From: Acanthococcus lagerstroemiae
Taxonomy: Eukaryota; Arthropoda; Insecta; Hemiptera; Eriococcidae
Assembly: GCA_031841125.1 (NCBI GenBank)
Contig: CM063106.1
Coordinates: 7,130,001 to 7,194,000 of the forward strand
Direction: 5' to 3'
Length of the DNA stretch: 64,000 bases
In this document: one piece after another, positions 45,253-58,219 of the stretch
Position numbering within the stretch: the stretch's first letter is position 1
How the letters are laid out: each line of letters begins with the position of its first letter
Made by a program: the position numbers and the translations under genes
The notes under the pieces: model-generated
Told to the model about the DNA's origin: nothing
Seen by the model: only the letters and a program-made list of their open reading frames with translations
The model's database searches: none

Positions 45253-46640
45253 TTGAAAACCTACAGAATTTCTCGGCAACCTTCGCCGCGATTACTTTTC
45301 TCCGCTAAAATCTCTTGAATAGCTCTCTTAGTCAATTTTCTGTTTACGCTTCTATAGTAGCTCATCCAATTTTCGAAACTGTGGAAAATAAAAGATACCC
45401 TATAATACATACATCATTTTGACATCCCCGTTGGCAAATCAACAATTGAACAGGAAAGATTAACCGTTGGTCGTCACCTTAAGAATATTTTACAACCTCA
45501 TTCGAGTATCCTGGTACGTTACTCTTTAATAGTGAAAACGTATAATTTGAATCGTCAAATTTCCTAGTCTTAAGTCACATAATTAATTTTAAGGAAAACT
45601 GTTCCAAAATTAAATAATATGTGAGCCAAAAGTGTCAGCTGTTTTTCGCCGCAAGTTTTGCTGATCTTTCGCCGCTGATGTTGCCATTTCCCGTCACTCA
45701 AATTCGCATTAAGATGATTTTTGACATTTTCCACCATAATTTTCCTATCGTTAGTTGAGCACTTATGATGAAGAGTGTATTTACCTACTCGTTTTGGACT
45801 AATTAAATTTTTTTTTTTAATTCAACGTTATAATTGACCATCAACTTCACAATCACGAACGTCATAGACTTATTAAATTTTATTGACAAATCGAAATTAT
45901 ACACTATCCTCTAAGCACATCTGTAGCTATAATCGGGATCATAGCCCTGGGGCAGTGAATACCTCGTTAAAGTTAAAATAAAAATATAAAATAAAAATAT
46001 AAAAAAATAAAGAATGAAATGAATTTACAAATATCTTCTGAAACTTCATTTTAAAATTACTTCTCATGGTTGAGTAAGCTTTTACATTTTGCCACTGAAA
46101 CCTCTCCGCTATCACGTAAAACTAACGAAAAATACCTGATCGCATTAGATAGAGTTTGAAAAATAATTTCAAGTTCCCTGATCTATATTTTATCATTAGA
46201 ATTACTTACCTGCTAGGTACCTGAAATAATCTTCTGGATTGTATTTCAAATATTCTTCACGTACATCTGTTAACATTTTGAACAGAAGTCTGCGTAATTT
46301 TTCTCATCACTACAAAAAGTGTTTTATTTCGTCACGATACTTATATGAGATAAGAAACGGAATACTCATCTCCAATGAGCAATATTACCACTTTTAAAAC
46401 AAAAACAAAAACAAATCGTCGCGATTTCATCGTGAAGAAAAATGGTGAAGAGTAAGTAACGACTGATGGCTAATCTCTGCTATGATGTCCCATTTTTGTT
46501 TCTTGAGTCTGCATACCGTCAAATGCGGATATCATACATACAGAGTAGGTGGAGTGGTGTCTGGGCATCATGGATTCTAGAAAATGGCAAGGAATAATTA
46601 ATTCTTTACTCTAATGAACACGTAGCTAAAGCGTAAGGGA
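45253..46640. other. Intron sequence right of the hAT-type element
   Basis: AT-rich, no coding frame of interest and no inverted repeat noticed. Confidence 0.5.
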
Positions 46641-46737
46641 AACTCGGCTACAGTGACACTTCGGCAACAGTGACACATTCGAGATAAGTTCATTCGGTTG
46701 ATCCCGATTTCATTTAGTCTGGTATCAGTATCATTTA

Positions 46738-46920
46738 GTGACACTATGTCGGGCAATCCTATTCGGTATTTACGTACTTCGATTTTACATATATGATCAT
46801 TTTATTGGTGAAAGTAGCGGAATAATTTATCGTCACTGTGTCAGATAATCCTTTTTGGTTTTAAAATTTTCACGTCGATTTAACATGTGGCTCTCTTATT
46901 GGTAAGAAACAGATTTTTTA
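46738..46920 (+). repeat. Imperfect tandem pair, ~90-bp unit
   Basis: GTGACACTATGTCGGGCAAT...TTATTGGTGAAA is followed by GTCACTGTGTCAGATAATCC...TTATTGGTAAGA, with matching TCGATTTAACAT-like centres. Nearby CAGTGACAC words at about 46657, 46670 and 47100 share the same core. Confidence 0.55.
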
Positions 46921-48699
46921 TATCCGACATTGTTTGTAGTTCACTGTTTGTTCGAATCTGGCCCCGTAATGGGTCAGTTAAATGAGCGCATGTACTCGTA
47001 TCTGAACCAATAGCTTAAATAATATGATAGCTAAATTCAACCAAAAGGGGAAAAAAGGTATGATAGATATTATGTTAAAGCAAAAAAGTGTAGGCGTCAA
47101 CAGTGACACACATCCCAACTTTACCAAACCAAAAAAAACATCCACTGTTACTGACAGCGACTTGTTACACCCACATGATGAAAATTGGCATTGTCATGGA
47201 GCTTCTTACAACGGGCGATACAAAGGTAGATTTGGAAACTATCTTCCTAAGAATTTCTGAAAATTGACAAATTTGGCTAAATTGAATCAGCAGTAAGAGG
47301 AGACTCATTGGGAGCTCGCCAAGGGCACCCAACTTATGAACTTTTTCGGAAAGGAGGAGAGAGGAATTGTGAAAACCGTTTGAAAAAAACTTTTTTCGGA
47401 GTTTTTAGATATCTAAAATTTTTATTGAAGCTTTGTACTCTGAAACCATCTTTGTCTAAATGTGCGCAACTAACTTAAGCCTATGTACGTGTGTATCTGC
47501 AGAAGTTAGCCTCGAACTCTATTTTACTTTGTTGAAACTCGGATTCAAGATCAAGAAACAAACAATATTACAAGGAGGTACCTACTATTTTTCCAATATT
47601 TTATTTTTCTACCAATTTTTTTCTTCCGGGTTTTCAAGATTTCTGTGACGAGCAGAAAAACGTTAAAAAATCATCGGAACGGGCTTCAGGTCAGTCTGGG
47701 GGGGGGGGGTCTGCCCAATAATTACGGGCCTGCTACAGTTATCAAGATTTTAATAGTGTTGAATCGTATTCTCCTTTTCTGTCGTGTAAGTATTCATGAA
47801 AAAAGACCAAGTAGAACCTGTCAACTGTGAACCAACTCCAGCTACTTCTCAATTTGTAATAAAAAAGTGTTTCCACGTAAGGTTCAGTACACGTCCATTT
47901 CGGCCCCCTTTTTTTCAACCAGTAGACTGTCCACTATCTTTTTGTCCACCGTCATCCGCACACCTTGTCAAAACAGCATCGTTAACGTACTTCGGTTCTG
48001 GAGAGACTATTATGTCCTCTGTGAAATTAACTTACATTTTTTCTAATCAAAACACATTCGGTACTTCAAGAATTAGAGGTAGGCCAAATATCGTACATCG
48101 ACGTAAGATAAGTTGCATATTTAATACGTTGATTTCATTGGAAAACATGCGAAAAACGGGTAATGTAGGTTTTCAGAAAATGTCAATTATTCTTATTGAA
48201 AAGTAGCTCATTCACTGCGCGGCTCTCTCATCCCCGGACTAACGTGAATTAGATGAAAGAACATTGGTATTTACGAATATAGTCAGTCTCAAGTAAGAAA
48301 GGCATGGCGTCATCATTTTTTGTGGGCTTGCGGGGATAGGAAGAGGTTGAAATTCACATTCAGCTGCAGTGAAGTGAAACAGAGCAGCAGATGAGATTGA
48401 TCCTCAAAAAAAGGATTACATCATATATTGCATGTATTTTGATTTCTATTTTTCTATGAACAATATTATTGAAAGAAGTACTTAACTGAACACGAATACG
48501 TTATTTTGATGTTGATAAGCTGCTGTGATCGTTAACATTTTGCGGATATTGTGTATGACGTCATGCGTTTTGTACTTGAGACGGACTATAGTTCTGTATC
48601 GCAGTCTACACTCGTATAAATTATCACTATTTGTAATTAAATGAATTATTTGGTGCACAATTTCCTCCACATTTGGTCTCCAAACTTGGGACTAACTAC
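46921..48699. other. Intron sequence with two unassigned frames
   Basis: Plus-strand frames at 47024-47260 (78 codons) and 47796-48206 (136 codons, cysteine/proline-containing) have no domain I recognise and no neighbouring gene to explain them. They could be remnants of an unknown element. A G-run lies at 47698-47709. Confidence 0.35.
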
Positions 48700-49312
48700 C
48701 TATTATTTAACACGGGTATGTTTTAGAGTTGGAAACATGACCTTCCCAATTCCACTTTGATCGCCGTGTAATTCTACGGCATCTCCATTGTATTTTAATT
48801 TTCGTTCAGTACTTTTAAGGTTTATTTTATCTTTGAGTTTTATATTCAAAATTGCCCGCTCCATTCTGTTTTGAGTATTTCTGATTTTGTGGTCTATTGT
48901 AAAAAATGTTTCCCTAAACCGCCTGTTCTCGTGGTTGTTGTTCATTCAGTATTTTCCTTATCCGTTGTTTGAGGACTTCTGAAAATATTTTTGAAAGGGT
49001 TGTACTCAAGTTTATTGGTCTGTAGTTTGTGATTTTATGTTTTTCACATTTTTTGTATATTAGGATCATAATATGTATCTGCTAGTTTCCAATCTATAGG
49101 GACTTTACTTTCTGTAAGTATTAAGTTGAATAGCCTGGTTAATTCTTCAACTAGGATATCCCCACCATATTTTTTATTTGTTCGTTCGTTATTTTGTGGT
49201 GACCGGGAGCCTTCTCTTTCTTCAACTTTTTAATCACTGCTCCTATCTCGCTGTTCATAAAAGGTTCTGTTTTCTTATTATTGAGAGGATTATGTATTGT
49301 TTTCTGGTCACG
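48700..49312 (-). pseudogene. RTE-like LINE fragment, RT part with internal deletion
   Basis: Minus strand. From right to left: IGAVIKKLKKEKAPGHHKI with TNEQIKNM, then in other frames TNYRPINLSTTLSKIF, and after a short gap FRETFFTIDHKI. The frame then jumps directly to ERAILNIKLKDKI, which belongs to the C-terminal region, so the catalytic core is deleted. Multiple frameshifts are present. Confidence 0.7.
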
Positions 49313-49525
49313 TTGCTGGAAGAAGGGATGATAGATGAACATATAAAGTGACCTTTTGGCAACCACATAAGAAACGTACAAAGGGAGATAGAAAACGAGA
49401 CGGATAGACGATGTAGATAGGTTCTTACAAAACAGGAAGTTTTACAGAGTAGCATGGGACAGGAAGGAGTGGAATAGGCTGAGGGGGGCCTTCACCCAGC
49501 AACAGGGCTTAGTAGGTTGAGTTTG
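49313..49525 (+). pseudogene. RTE-like LINE, C-terminal end, opposite orientation
   Basis: Plus strand. RRIDDVDRFLQNRKFYRVAW then DRKEWNRLRGAFTQQQG and a stop at 49519, the standard C-terminus of this LINE group. It joins the minus-strand RT piece head to head at about 49312, implying inversion or independent insertion. Confidence 0.72.
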
Positions 49526-49586
49526 GTAAAGCTGTAAAACTATACACTGATAAACCATAAATTCAACCCTCTAAATATCTAAATAT

Positions 49587-50149
49587 GTGGCAGTTTCTAT
49601 AAAAAGGGGTAACTTTATCGATCAATCAAAGTCTCAGAAAACGCGGGGAAAAAATCAATTTTTAGATTTTAGTCGATTTCTACAGAAAAAACATCGCAAT
49701 AACGAAGAGACAAAATTTACGGGTGTGAGAAAGAAGAGAGAAAGACAGAAAGAGAATAAGAACAGAATGCGAATGCCTGTGTTGCTTCTTCGCAGTTTCT
49801 CGGAGCTCACGAATAAATCCGATGTTCTGAATTGTTACCATATAGAAGAGCGAAAAATTACCTTTCCAATAAGCCCTCATCGAGGCTGGTAACGTGACTC
49901 TGCGGCGAGTTACGGCCGCTTGAAGGAGTGGGAGAAAAAGGTGTTTCTAACTTTAGACGCGTTTTTCTCAAAAACGTGTTTTCGCGCGTTGTTGTTACAC
50001 TCATCTTTGACTGCTTGTATCTCCGCAGAAAAAAACGCTACAGATCTCGCCGATAGCTCCTTGGAACGGGTATTCATTCCTCTATTACATACTCGTAACT
50101 CAAAATTCGTCGGATCGACAAAGTTACCCTTTTTTATAGAAACTGCCAC
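49587..50149. mobile_element. 563-bp inverted-repeat element
   Basis: The left arm GTGGCAGTTTCTATAAAAAG with GGGTAACTTTATCGATC is repeated inverted at 50110-50149, over about 40 bp. Both arms happen to read MAVSIK-KGNF on the inward strand. The interior is not coding. No convincing target duplication could be set. Confidence 0.75.
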
Positions 50150-50851
50150 TTTATATCTTTTCTATCCGATTTAAAGAGAACTGATCACTAGTAAAATCCT
50201 ATTCTTTTCCCTCTCAGGCACAGTGAAGTGAATCTGAGTAACCAAAATTGGGTGTTGAAGGTACTTTTTGGCCAAACAACAAATTTCAGCTCTTCTGTCC
50301 TTTATATACCCAGTAAATAATATGTTCCGGATGTAATTGTTGATTTATCACACCATACTGAAGTCAACCAAACGTACAAGGTAGGTACACCTAATAAAGC
50401 TCGACCTGTCTGTTTTGGCTGCAATGCTGTGTACAAAATCTCTTGCCACTAATCTACATTACTTGGACAGAGGAAAGATGAAGGCTCTAATGAATAAAAA
50501 TGAAAGATTCCGCATGAGTATAGTTATATTAATGTTTCAAATTCACTGATAAGGCAGTAAGTTGCGATCAAAGAGCTTCTGGATAAATGATGTTGACTGT
50601 GTATTCACCTGACGCCAACAAATATAACTCATTTGAACTGCTGACTCTTGAGCAAGCTACATAGCTGTCCATTGGGACGCTACTGCCGACTGGTAAACTC
50701 GAGAACACTGGGATTTTTGGGGAAAAGATGTACCGGAAACAGTTTGAATGGGCCAGGTACAGCATTCAAAATAGTTTGAACATTTTTTGGGAAACGTCAT
50801 TCATTGAACATAATAAATTTAAAAACATCAATGGATCGTTTTTACTAATAA
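50150..50851. other. Intron sequence, nothing recognised
   Basis: No gene or repeat recognised. Confidence 0.5.
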
Positions 50852-51037
50852 CTAGAAGACCCGTGCTGCTCCGCAGCAACTCAACCGATTTGAGTGGTCA
50901 AAAACTCAAATGAAAGGTTTTGATCCAGTGAGTGTTCTTAGAGCAAAACAAATTCCTTACCTCAATTAGAACCTGAGATATAGATCTTTGAGTGGAGGGC
51001 GAACTCGTATTAGTTTCTTTTAATACTCGTATATAGA
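50852..51037 (-). mobile_element. Short non-autonomous Helitron of a second family
   Basis: On the minus strand it begins TCTATATACGAGTATTAAAAG (51037) and ends with a TGCTGCGGAGCAGCA hairpin, CGGGTCTT and CTAG (50852), then T. The layout matches Helitron ends, though the base before the 5' TC is T. The end sequences differ from the 38-45 kb Helitron, so another autonomous partner would be needed. Confidence 0.5.
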
Positions 51038-51881
51038 ATTGCTGTAGAGATTTAAAAGAAAAAAGAAAAAAGTAAAAGAAAAAGTGCATATATATTATAC
51101 CTACTTGGGTATTGAAATACCGTTTATTGTAACTGAAAGTGTAGATACCTACTAAACGCGGGGTATATACATGTTTCTTTAGAATGGGTAGGTAAACCTG
51201 AGCACCAAAATGGAAGTTTGATTAGTAATAATGCGTTTACTTGTGACAATGAACGATATTTGTAGTTTCAATTATTTCATATTTTAGTATATGAAACACA
51301 TGATACCTCCCTTCAATACTGGTATGAACTCCCTTCCCTTCAATGCTGTCAAAACGAACATTTGAGAATGTATTTCAGCGCATTAATTATAGCAGTAAAG
51401 ATCATGGGATATGTGCTGTAGAGACCATTAACTTCCCTCCAAAACTGAGACCTTCCTATACTGGTGCGTGTGTTGATGGATGGGTAATGGTGTAGCGCGT
51501 GGTTGCTGAGAGGCCCCCTACGCAACTTTACTGAAACGTGTGAAAGTTTATGTTGCATTGAGTTAGAAGGTCCCAATCCATCTGTAATTATCGTTTCATG
51601 TTTGTGTCATTCAGACAAAGATATTGGTGTTTTCAAAAATTCAATCGGATAATTAGAAGAAATGCTGAAGATAATTTCCAAAAACTAAAATTTTAATATG
51701 GGGCTGAACATGGGCCGGGTGATACAAAATATATTTTTATTTATTTTTTTGTACAATCTTATCTTTAGATAAATAAGTACAACTATTGGGGTGTTACATA
51801 TATTGTCCGGAATGAGGATCTGAGGATAAAATAAGACTGTTGTCTTTTCTTCAATGAAATAGTTACATTTGACCATAATTA
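51038..51881. other. Intron sequence, nothing recognised
   Basis: AT-rich, no coding frame with motifs. Confidence 0.5.
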
Positions 51882-52571
51882 GAGACCGGATTTTTCGGCA
51901 TCGAAACGTGTGAATTTCGGCACTAAAATAGGAAAATTCGACATTTAAAAAAAAAAAATCAATTTTTATCTCAATTACGTATTCGATAATTAGAGAATTA
52001 CAAATCAAAGTAGCAGATAGGCTTGACTTTTGCTTTCTTCGAATGTCTTAATTCTAATTACGAGCGTAAATGTTGTTAGAAATAAAAGAAAAAGAACAGC
52101 GGGGTCAAATGTTTGTTTTTCTGAAGCGGGAGGGAGGGGTACAAAAATTTGGAATTAAAGTCGATAAATAAGAAAAATGTTTTCTTGTCTTTCAAAAAGT
52201 GAAAGAAAGAAGTGAGATCTTGTAAAGTTACAGAAATCTCGTAATAATAACTTGCTGAATACTTAGTTTTCATTTCTATTAATGGGGGGGGGGGGGGGGG
52301 TAAATGATACTGTGTACCCCTCGACAAGACTTACTGTGATATGTGGAAACAATACATAACGGCTATATTTGATCACTTGATAGTCGTTAGCGTTATATTC
52401 GAGCTGTAGTATTAATTTCGAGAACAACGATTTTTTGCCGTTTCGGCGTTTTTTAGTAAAATAGAATTTTTTCTCTGTGTCCCATTTCTCATGATTCGAA
52501 CTTCATTTTGACCCTCACTGATTTCGTCCTCAAGGAAAAAACAAAGGCCCATTACTGAGGAATCCGGTCTC
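51882..52571. mobile_element. 690-bp inverted-repeat element with TA flanks
   Basis: The tips GAGACCGGATTTTTC and the inverse of GAGACCGGATTCCTC lie next to TA on both sides (51880-51881 and 52572-52573). The terminal repeats are only about 17 bp. A run of G sits at about 52283-52300. No transposase. Confidence 0.62.
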
Positions 52572-52574
52572 TAA

Positions 52575-52962
52575 TCATTAGTATCATTTTTAAGTTTACT
52601 TGGACCTATTGCAACCAGGTCGCTAAGTTTTGTACGTTTAAGGCTATGAATTTCTTCAGAGTTCTGAAGGAACTGGACGGCTTTGACGTGGCGATGTTCC
52701 AGTAGTCTCTTTTCATGTCGGGCTGCTTGGACTTGAGTAACTTCACTAATGGTCTGGATTTTCAGAACGGGGTGAATATCTTCATTTGTTGTACACCTAT
52801 AGGCATTTATAATTTGTCGGAGATATTTGTTCTGGGCTCGCTGTATTACGAGTTAATTGGTCTGCTGCAGCCCCGCATCTGGAATCCATAAGTCCATATT
52901 TGTCTTATGATGAATAGGTGGACCAGTCTTTTATTGGCTGACTGAATGTTGAGTGTCTGCTT
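52575..52962 (-). pseudogene. Jockey-type LINE, RT C-terminal fragment
   Basis: Minus strand. YGLMDSRCGA (normally YGIQLWG), a stop, VIQRAQNKYLRQIINAYRCT and NEDIHPVLKIQTISEVTQ, then LKRTKLSDL near the end. This is the C-terminal segment following the RT domain of Jockey-clade elements. It is a truncated relic ending next to the TA-flanked element. Confidence 0.75.
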
Positions 52963-52972
52963 AGGATTCAGT

Positions 52973-53241
52973 ATATCGTCGGTGGCGCGTTTGACACCTC
53001 ATATGTGACATTTTTGGCCAAAACCATTTATTGGTCTTGTTGGACTCGTCTCTGACGGGCGTGTCGAATAAAATTCCTCCTATATGTGCTTAGTGACAAT
53101 GTTGTCCGCTAGAGGACGCTATATAACACCTCCCTATGTGCATGGGTTTCTAAACCTGACTCCAAATACCTCGTATGTGTAAGTGATGAATAAAAGTTGT
53201 ATTTTGCACATACGAGGTGTCAAACGCGCTACCGACGATAT
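52973..53241. mobile_element. ~270-bp MITE with ~35-bp inverted ends
   Basis: ATATCGTCGGTGGCGCGTTT with GACACCTCATATGTG on the left is mirrored by CACATACGAGGTGTC with AAACGCGCTACCGACGATAT on the right. It lies directly beyond the 5' break of the Jockey fragment. Duplication at the target is unclear (TA-like flanks). Confidence 0.82.
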
Positions 53242-55149
53242 TTCCTTTTTTACTTATTTGATTTGTTTAGCTTTCTGCTGGAGATGAGGTTTCCAGGTCA
53301 GGCAAATATGTGATACATTAATGAGAACGAAACCATATCCACCTATATATTATGGTCGCCTTAAATCAGATGTTAATGTAATAATGAGGTATTTTGAGCT
53401 CGTTCTGGAAATTTTAGATTTTCAACCCGTAATTAATTCTAAAGGGCGACAGGTATACAGCCATCAAATTTTGACAAAATGTGAAGAAGTTCAATGTGAA
53501 ACACTTCCAAAAAGTCTATGTCGAAAAAATTAGAAAGTTCAGGGAGGGCAAAATTTTGAGGCCCCTCCTAATAAGGGTACAATTTTGTTTAGCCTAAAAC
53601 CTTTTCAAAGTTCATACGAATATATTATCCAGAAATTGAACAAAACCCACAAACAACAAACACTTCTACGTATGTTAGAGATTAGAGATGGTGACCGGGC
53701 TTCAAAAGCAAGGTATATTTAAATTGGAACGAAGTCACCATTTTATGAAAAAACGCCGGCAGAAATTTATCTTCTTGAATATTACAGAAAGGCGAATCAC
53801 TGATTTCCAGGTTGACAGAGCAGAAATTCCACTAATTTCCCAGAGAGACGGCGTTTTTATTTCAAACACCATCGACCTAATTATGACGGTTTGATTAATC
53901 AGACTAGTGACAAGAACGCAAATAAGACGAAGGAAATCTGTTTTCAGCTTGAGCATGATTAGGTTACTTAAATCTAAAGGGAAAATGTATCAAAATGAAA
54001 ATCTCGTTCTCGATTGGGAAAACGCACGAGGAATGCGCGTACAGAGGAATTAATGTAACTACCCATAGTATAGGTGAGGTCTATTGAAATGGGACCCCGT
54101 GTTTCAGCTTTGGACGAGTGCTCCAGGTGACGATAGAGTGATAGACCTCTCTGCATGCCAAATTACGGTACATGTACAACGTCGTAGACAGATTAATAAC
54201 GCGGAATGCTTTAATTCTTCTATTTTCATCGCGTTCAAGTTTCGCTACGAGGATTACTGTACGAATGAAACGAGACATTTCTCCTTCGACGATGAGAAAA
54301 AGTATTTCTATTTACCTAGTATTTTGGAACGAATGTTGTAGCTAACTTTTTTTCCTCTCGTACATTCGTTTCGGAGGTAAACTATATTTGCAAACAGCAG
54401 TCCGGAGAAAGAAAGGATTGATTAGTGAAAAAACGATCCCGTCGAGCGAAGTACGCAACGATTAATTTTTGAAACAAAAAGAAGGAAAAATACGCGAAGA
54501 GCTTCAATCGTAAAACTTGGGGGAAAAACTTTCTATTTGCCGTATATGTACACTGGCGCAGAACGAAGGTACCTATATAATAATTATGTACTCCGCTCAA
54601 ATGGAAACTTTAAACACAGTTTCAAGTGCTGGTATGTAGTACCTGCACGTTTTGTAAACCTATTCAAAGGATCAAAGAAAAATTCAATATTTTTCCGCGC
54701 GCAAATAATCAGCTGCGCTGCCAAAGAATAGAATAACAGTCAGCAAATAAGCGGCCAGGCTCTTGATTTTTCCCCGATTTGTCTCAAACCGTCGCTCCGG
54801 TTTGCTGCATACTCCGCGTTTTGCGATTGTTAAAAATTTTGCGACGAAAATTACCGTTTTTGCGCGCTTGTAACTTTCCCTTCCTCGTTTCCCGCACGAA
54901 GAAACTTGGTCAATACGAATTCTAAGGAATAGCTGAGAAAATTCGGGTATTATGCGGTATAATATCCGAACCCTCCATTTTGTGTGCTACCTGGGCATGG
55001 CGAGGGGTTTAAAGGAAAAAAATAAAAGCACATAGGTGATGGAAAACTCCGACAGATAAACTACCCTGATGAAAGCAAGGGGAAACTATACCAGTATTTT
55101 TCCCTGGAGACGCGTCTTCACCGCAATAATTGTGATGGCAAATCATAAA
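53242..55149. other. Intron sequence, no gene recognised
   Basis: Short frames at 53321-53533, 53688-53894 and 54084-54341 have no recognisable motifs. The region at 54720-54960 is more balanced in base composition but shows no exon signals I trust. Confidence 0.45.
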
Positions 55150-56041
55150 GTAAATAATAATGTCGGACGTAAAAAGTCTGCCCCTTGAATGTCCGGGTGG
55201 AGACTACCTGAGAAAGATCAGAATTGAGAATAGGTACATGGAATGTAAGGACACTGAATGAGGTAGGCAAATTAGAGAACTTAAAGGAAGAGATGGGAAA
55301 AGATTACAGTTAGATGAAATTGAAATTAGTGAAGTGAGATGGCCAGAAGTAAATAATTTTTCGACAGGGAATATAGAATAATCAATACAGTAGCGAAAAG
55401 AGGGCAAGCAGGCGTAGGTATTATTATGAATAAAAGTGTAGGGAATACAGTGCAAAGTTATATCCGGCATAGTGATGGAATATGAATGGTAAGAATTTCT
55501 GCTAAACCAGTATGTTTAGTGATACTCCAAGTTTCTATGCTAATAGGAAGTTATAGTGAAGAAGAAATAGAAAACATTATTATGAGGAAATAATTGAAGA
55601 AGTAAACTAATCAAGGTAAAGGGAAGCGAAAATTTAATTAGAATGGGAGATTAGAACGTCAGAATAGGATGAAGAGAAAGGAAGTAGGGGTGTGTAGGGA
55701 ACGTGAGTTAGGAGAGCGAAATGAAAGCGAGTCGACGCTTGTACAATTTTGTGAAGAATATTAATTTGTAATTGGAAACAATCAATTTAAATTAAAAATC
55801 ATGAGTGAAGAAAATACGCATGGAAAAGTCCAGGAGATGAAAGAAATTATCAAATAAATTATACTATGACGACAAGAAGATATAAAAATCAGATACTGGA
55901 TGATAAGACATACCCAGGAACGGATGTAGATAGTGGCTATAATTAGACGCTGTTAAGTAAAAACCACCAAAGCGACAAAATCTGTTTTTTTTTTTTTTTT
56001 AGAAAGCGTAACATTAAAAGCTAATGAATAATGCCGATTTA

Positions 56042-56234
56042 CGGATATAAACTTCTGGATGACCAAAAAATCAAAATAAATGTTGGAAAATAATTGGATA
56101 TAATTGGATTTCCATTTCCTAATGGATTAAAAAATATTGTTGATAAGTTATGATCTAAGATAATTATAGTAATAGCTCTAGCTAAGACTGGAATAGATAA
56201 AATAAATAAAATAGATGTAATTAAAATTGATCAG
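56042..56234 (-). pseudogene. cox1: NUMT: nuclear copy of a mitochondrial cox1 segment
   Basis: Read on the minus strand with the invertebrate mitochondrial code (TGA as tryptophan, ATA as methionine), the DNA gives WSILITSILFILSIPVLA and then ITMIILDHNLSTMFFNPLG. After a short insertion with frame change it gives the hallmark QHLFWFFGHPEVYI of cytochrome c oxidase subunit I. The heme-copper loop histidines around HPEVY are kept. In the standard code the frame is broken by TGA. It lies between the endonuclease and linker of the RTE-like LINE, so it entered the nucleus after or with that copy. Length about 190 bp. It cannot function as a gene. Confidence 0.93.
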
Positions 56235-57744
56235 AGCGTTTACTGATAAGCTTTATTCAACGTGGATACACATTTTGGTTTTGGGGCCCAATTAAAAAAA
56301 TTCTACTTTTTAGGCTCTCTCCAAAAATACTAACAACTCATTTTGTCAACATATGTCGGTTGGACAGTGTTTGTTTAACAGCGTCCAATTTAGTAGTAAA
56401 TGTAATGTTAGTTTAAATTTAAAAATATGAATAAGAAGAATGTAAAAACAAATACAATTTGGAGATATTGAAAGAAGTAAAGAAAGGAGAAGAATTTGAA
56501 AAAGAAATAAAAAAAGAACTTTGTAAATCACAGAAATGAAATGATATTGAAGGGGAGTGGATACCACTAAAGAAAGCAATAAATGTGGCAGAAAGGAAGA
56601 AATTCGTTACTCAAATAATGGAAAGGAGAAAACCAGATAGAAAAAGTAAGGACAAATATAAGGCCTTAAGAAATCAAATAAGAAAGCAAAAAAAAAATTG
56701 AATAATCAGAATTGTGAGGAAATTGAGAAGCAAATGAAAGCATCACGAAGAACCAATCAGGCATATAACAAAGTAAAAAGATATTTCAGAGTAAGAAGAA
56801 AGATAATAAATAATTTAACGGATAAAAAAAGGAATTTAGATCCTAAGAAAAACAAAGGAAAAAGATGGGTCAGATATGTTGAAAAGCTGTATAAGAACAG
56901 ATCAGGTGTAAGGAAATGTATGAAAAAAGAAGATAGTGTGGAAGATGAAGAAAGAGGAGATCCTATTCTGATATCGGGATTTCATAAATCTCTGAAAAAA
57001 ATGAAAGTAGTTAAAGAAGAAGCTGGTAAAATTGCTAGGTAGTGAGTTATTGAGGAATGCAGAGGAAGTAGTTTTAAAAAAATTACCTATATGAATTATT
57101 TTGCAGAATGTATAAGAAATGAGAAATACGAATGCAGATTAATTATTGCACTACACAACAGCATAAAAAACAATGGGATGAGTTTATATGATTTTAGCTA
57201 TATTTTGAATGCTGAATACGATGGCGTTCACCATTTTTCTCAAAAAAGTCTCGTTTTCCACGTTCAAAATTAAAATTTTGTCAAATTTTTCACGTTTTAT
57301 ATACCTAGCTACACTGATACTGACAACAATATACTGAATAGGCGCATAGTTGATCAGTGGTGTGTCATCTTGATGATACTAAAATTCATATTTGAGAAGG
57401 ATATGTGAAGAAAATGAACTACCTATAGTCAAAAAATTTAAATCGGCATTAAATTCCTCGTTGAAAATACATATAGAATCATACATTCTCATATCATTGT
57501 TTTTTAAATAATCTCAGATTGTTGTATGGTGTTATGATCCCTAAAAAAGCAGGAGAAAGCAAATGTGAAGATTATCGTACTATAAGTTTACTATAGCACG
57601 CATCAAAGATTCTACCAAGGATAATAAATAAAATAATACAAAATAAAATGGAAAAAAGGGTGGGATAAGATCAGTTTGGATTCAGAAAGGGTAGAGGAAT
57701 TAGGGAAGCAGTTTTATGTTTGAAGCTTTTATTAGAAAAAAGTC

Positions 57745-58134
57745 TTGAACACACATGTCGCATTTGTAAATTCAGAAAAATCTTTTCATAATATTGAATT
57801 GTTAAAAATGTTTCAAATATTGAAGGAGGTAGGAGTTAGGTATAAGGAAAGAAGAGTATTATGGAATTTATATAAGGATCAAAAGGCTCAAAAATACAGA
57901 TCGAGGATGAAGTGGGAGAAGCGAAAATTCAAAATTCAAAAAGGACCGAGACAAGGTGGCTGTTTATCACCAGAACTGTTATTTATAGAAAAAGTAATTG
58001 AAGAAATGAATGAAAGGAAACCAGGCGTGATAATACAAGGGGAGACGGTTAGAATGATAAGGTTCGCAGATGACTTTGCAATAGTGGAAAGAAGTAAAGA
58101 AGAACTCAAGAAAATAATAAAAAAAGTTGGATGA
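57745..58134 (+). pseudogene. RTE-like RT core, open segment
   Basis: A 129-codon open piece holding KGPRQGGCLSPELLF and the catalytic FADDFAIVERS, the conserved heart of a LINE reverse transcriptase. An upstream part (57520-57740: DQFGFRKGRG) is in another frame. The first catalytic aspartate region reads FVNSEKSFHNI where a DFxxAFD motif is expected, so catalysis would be lost even without the frameshifts. Confidence 0.8.
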
Positions 58135-58219
58135 AAGGTTAAAAGTGAAATATAAAATGACGATGAATAAAATAAAACAAAAGTGATAGTAGTCGGTAGA
58201 TGTAAACAAATCCAATAAA

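Noticed and set aside
47796..48206. 136-codon plus-strand open frame as a host gene
   Set aside because: No recognisable domain, no supported exons around it, and it lies deep in the RGS intron among repeats.
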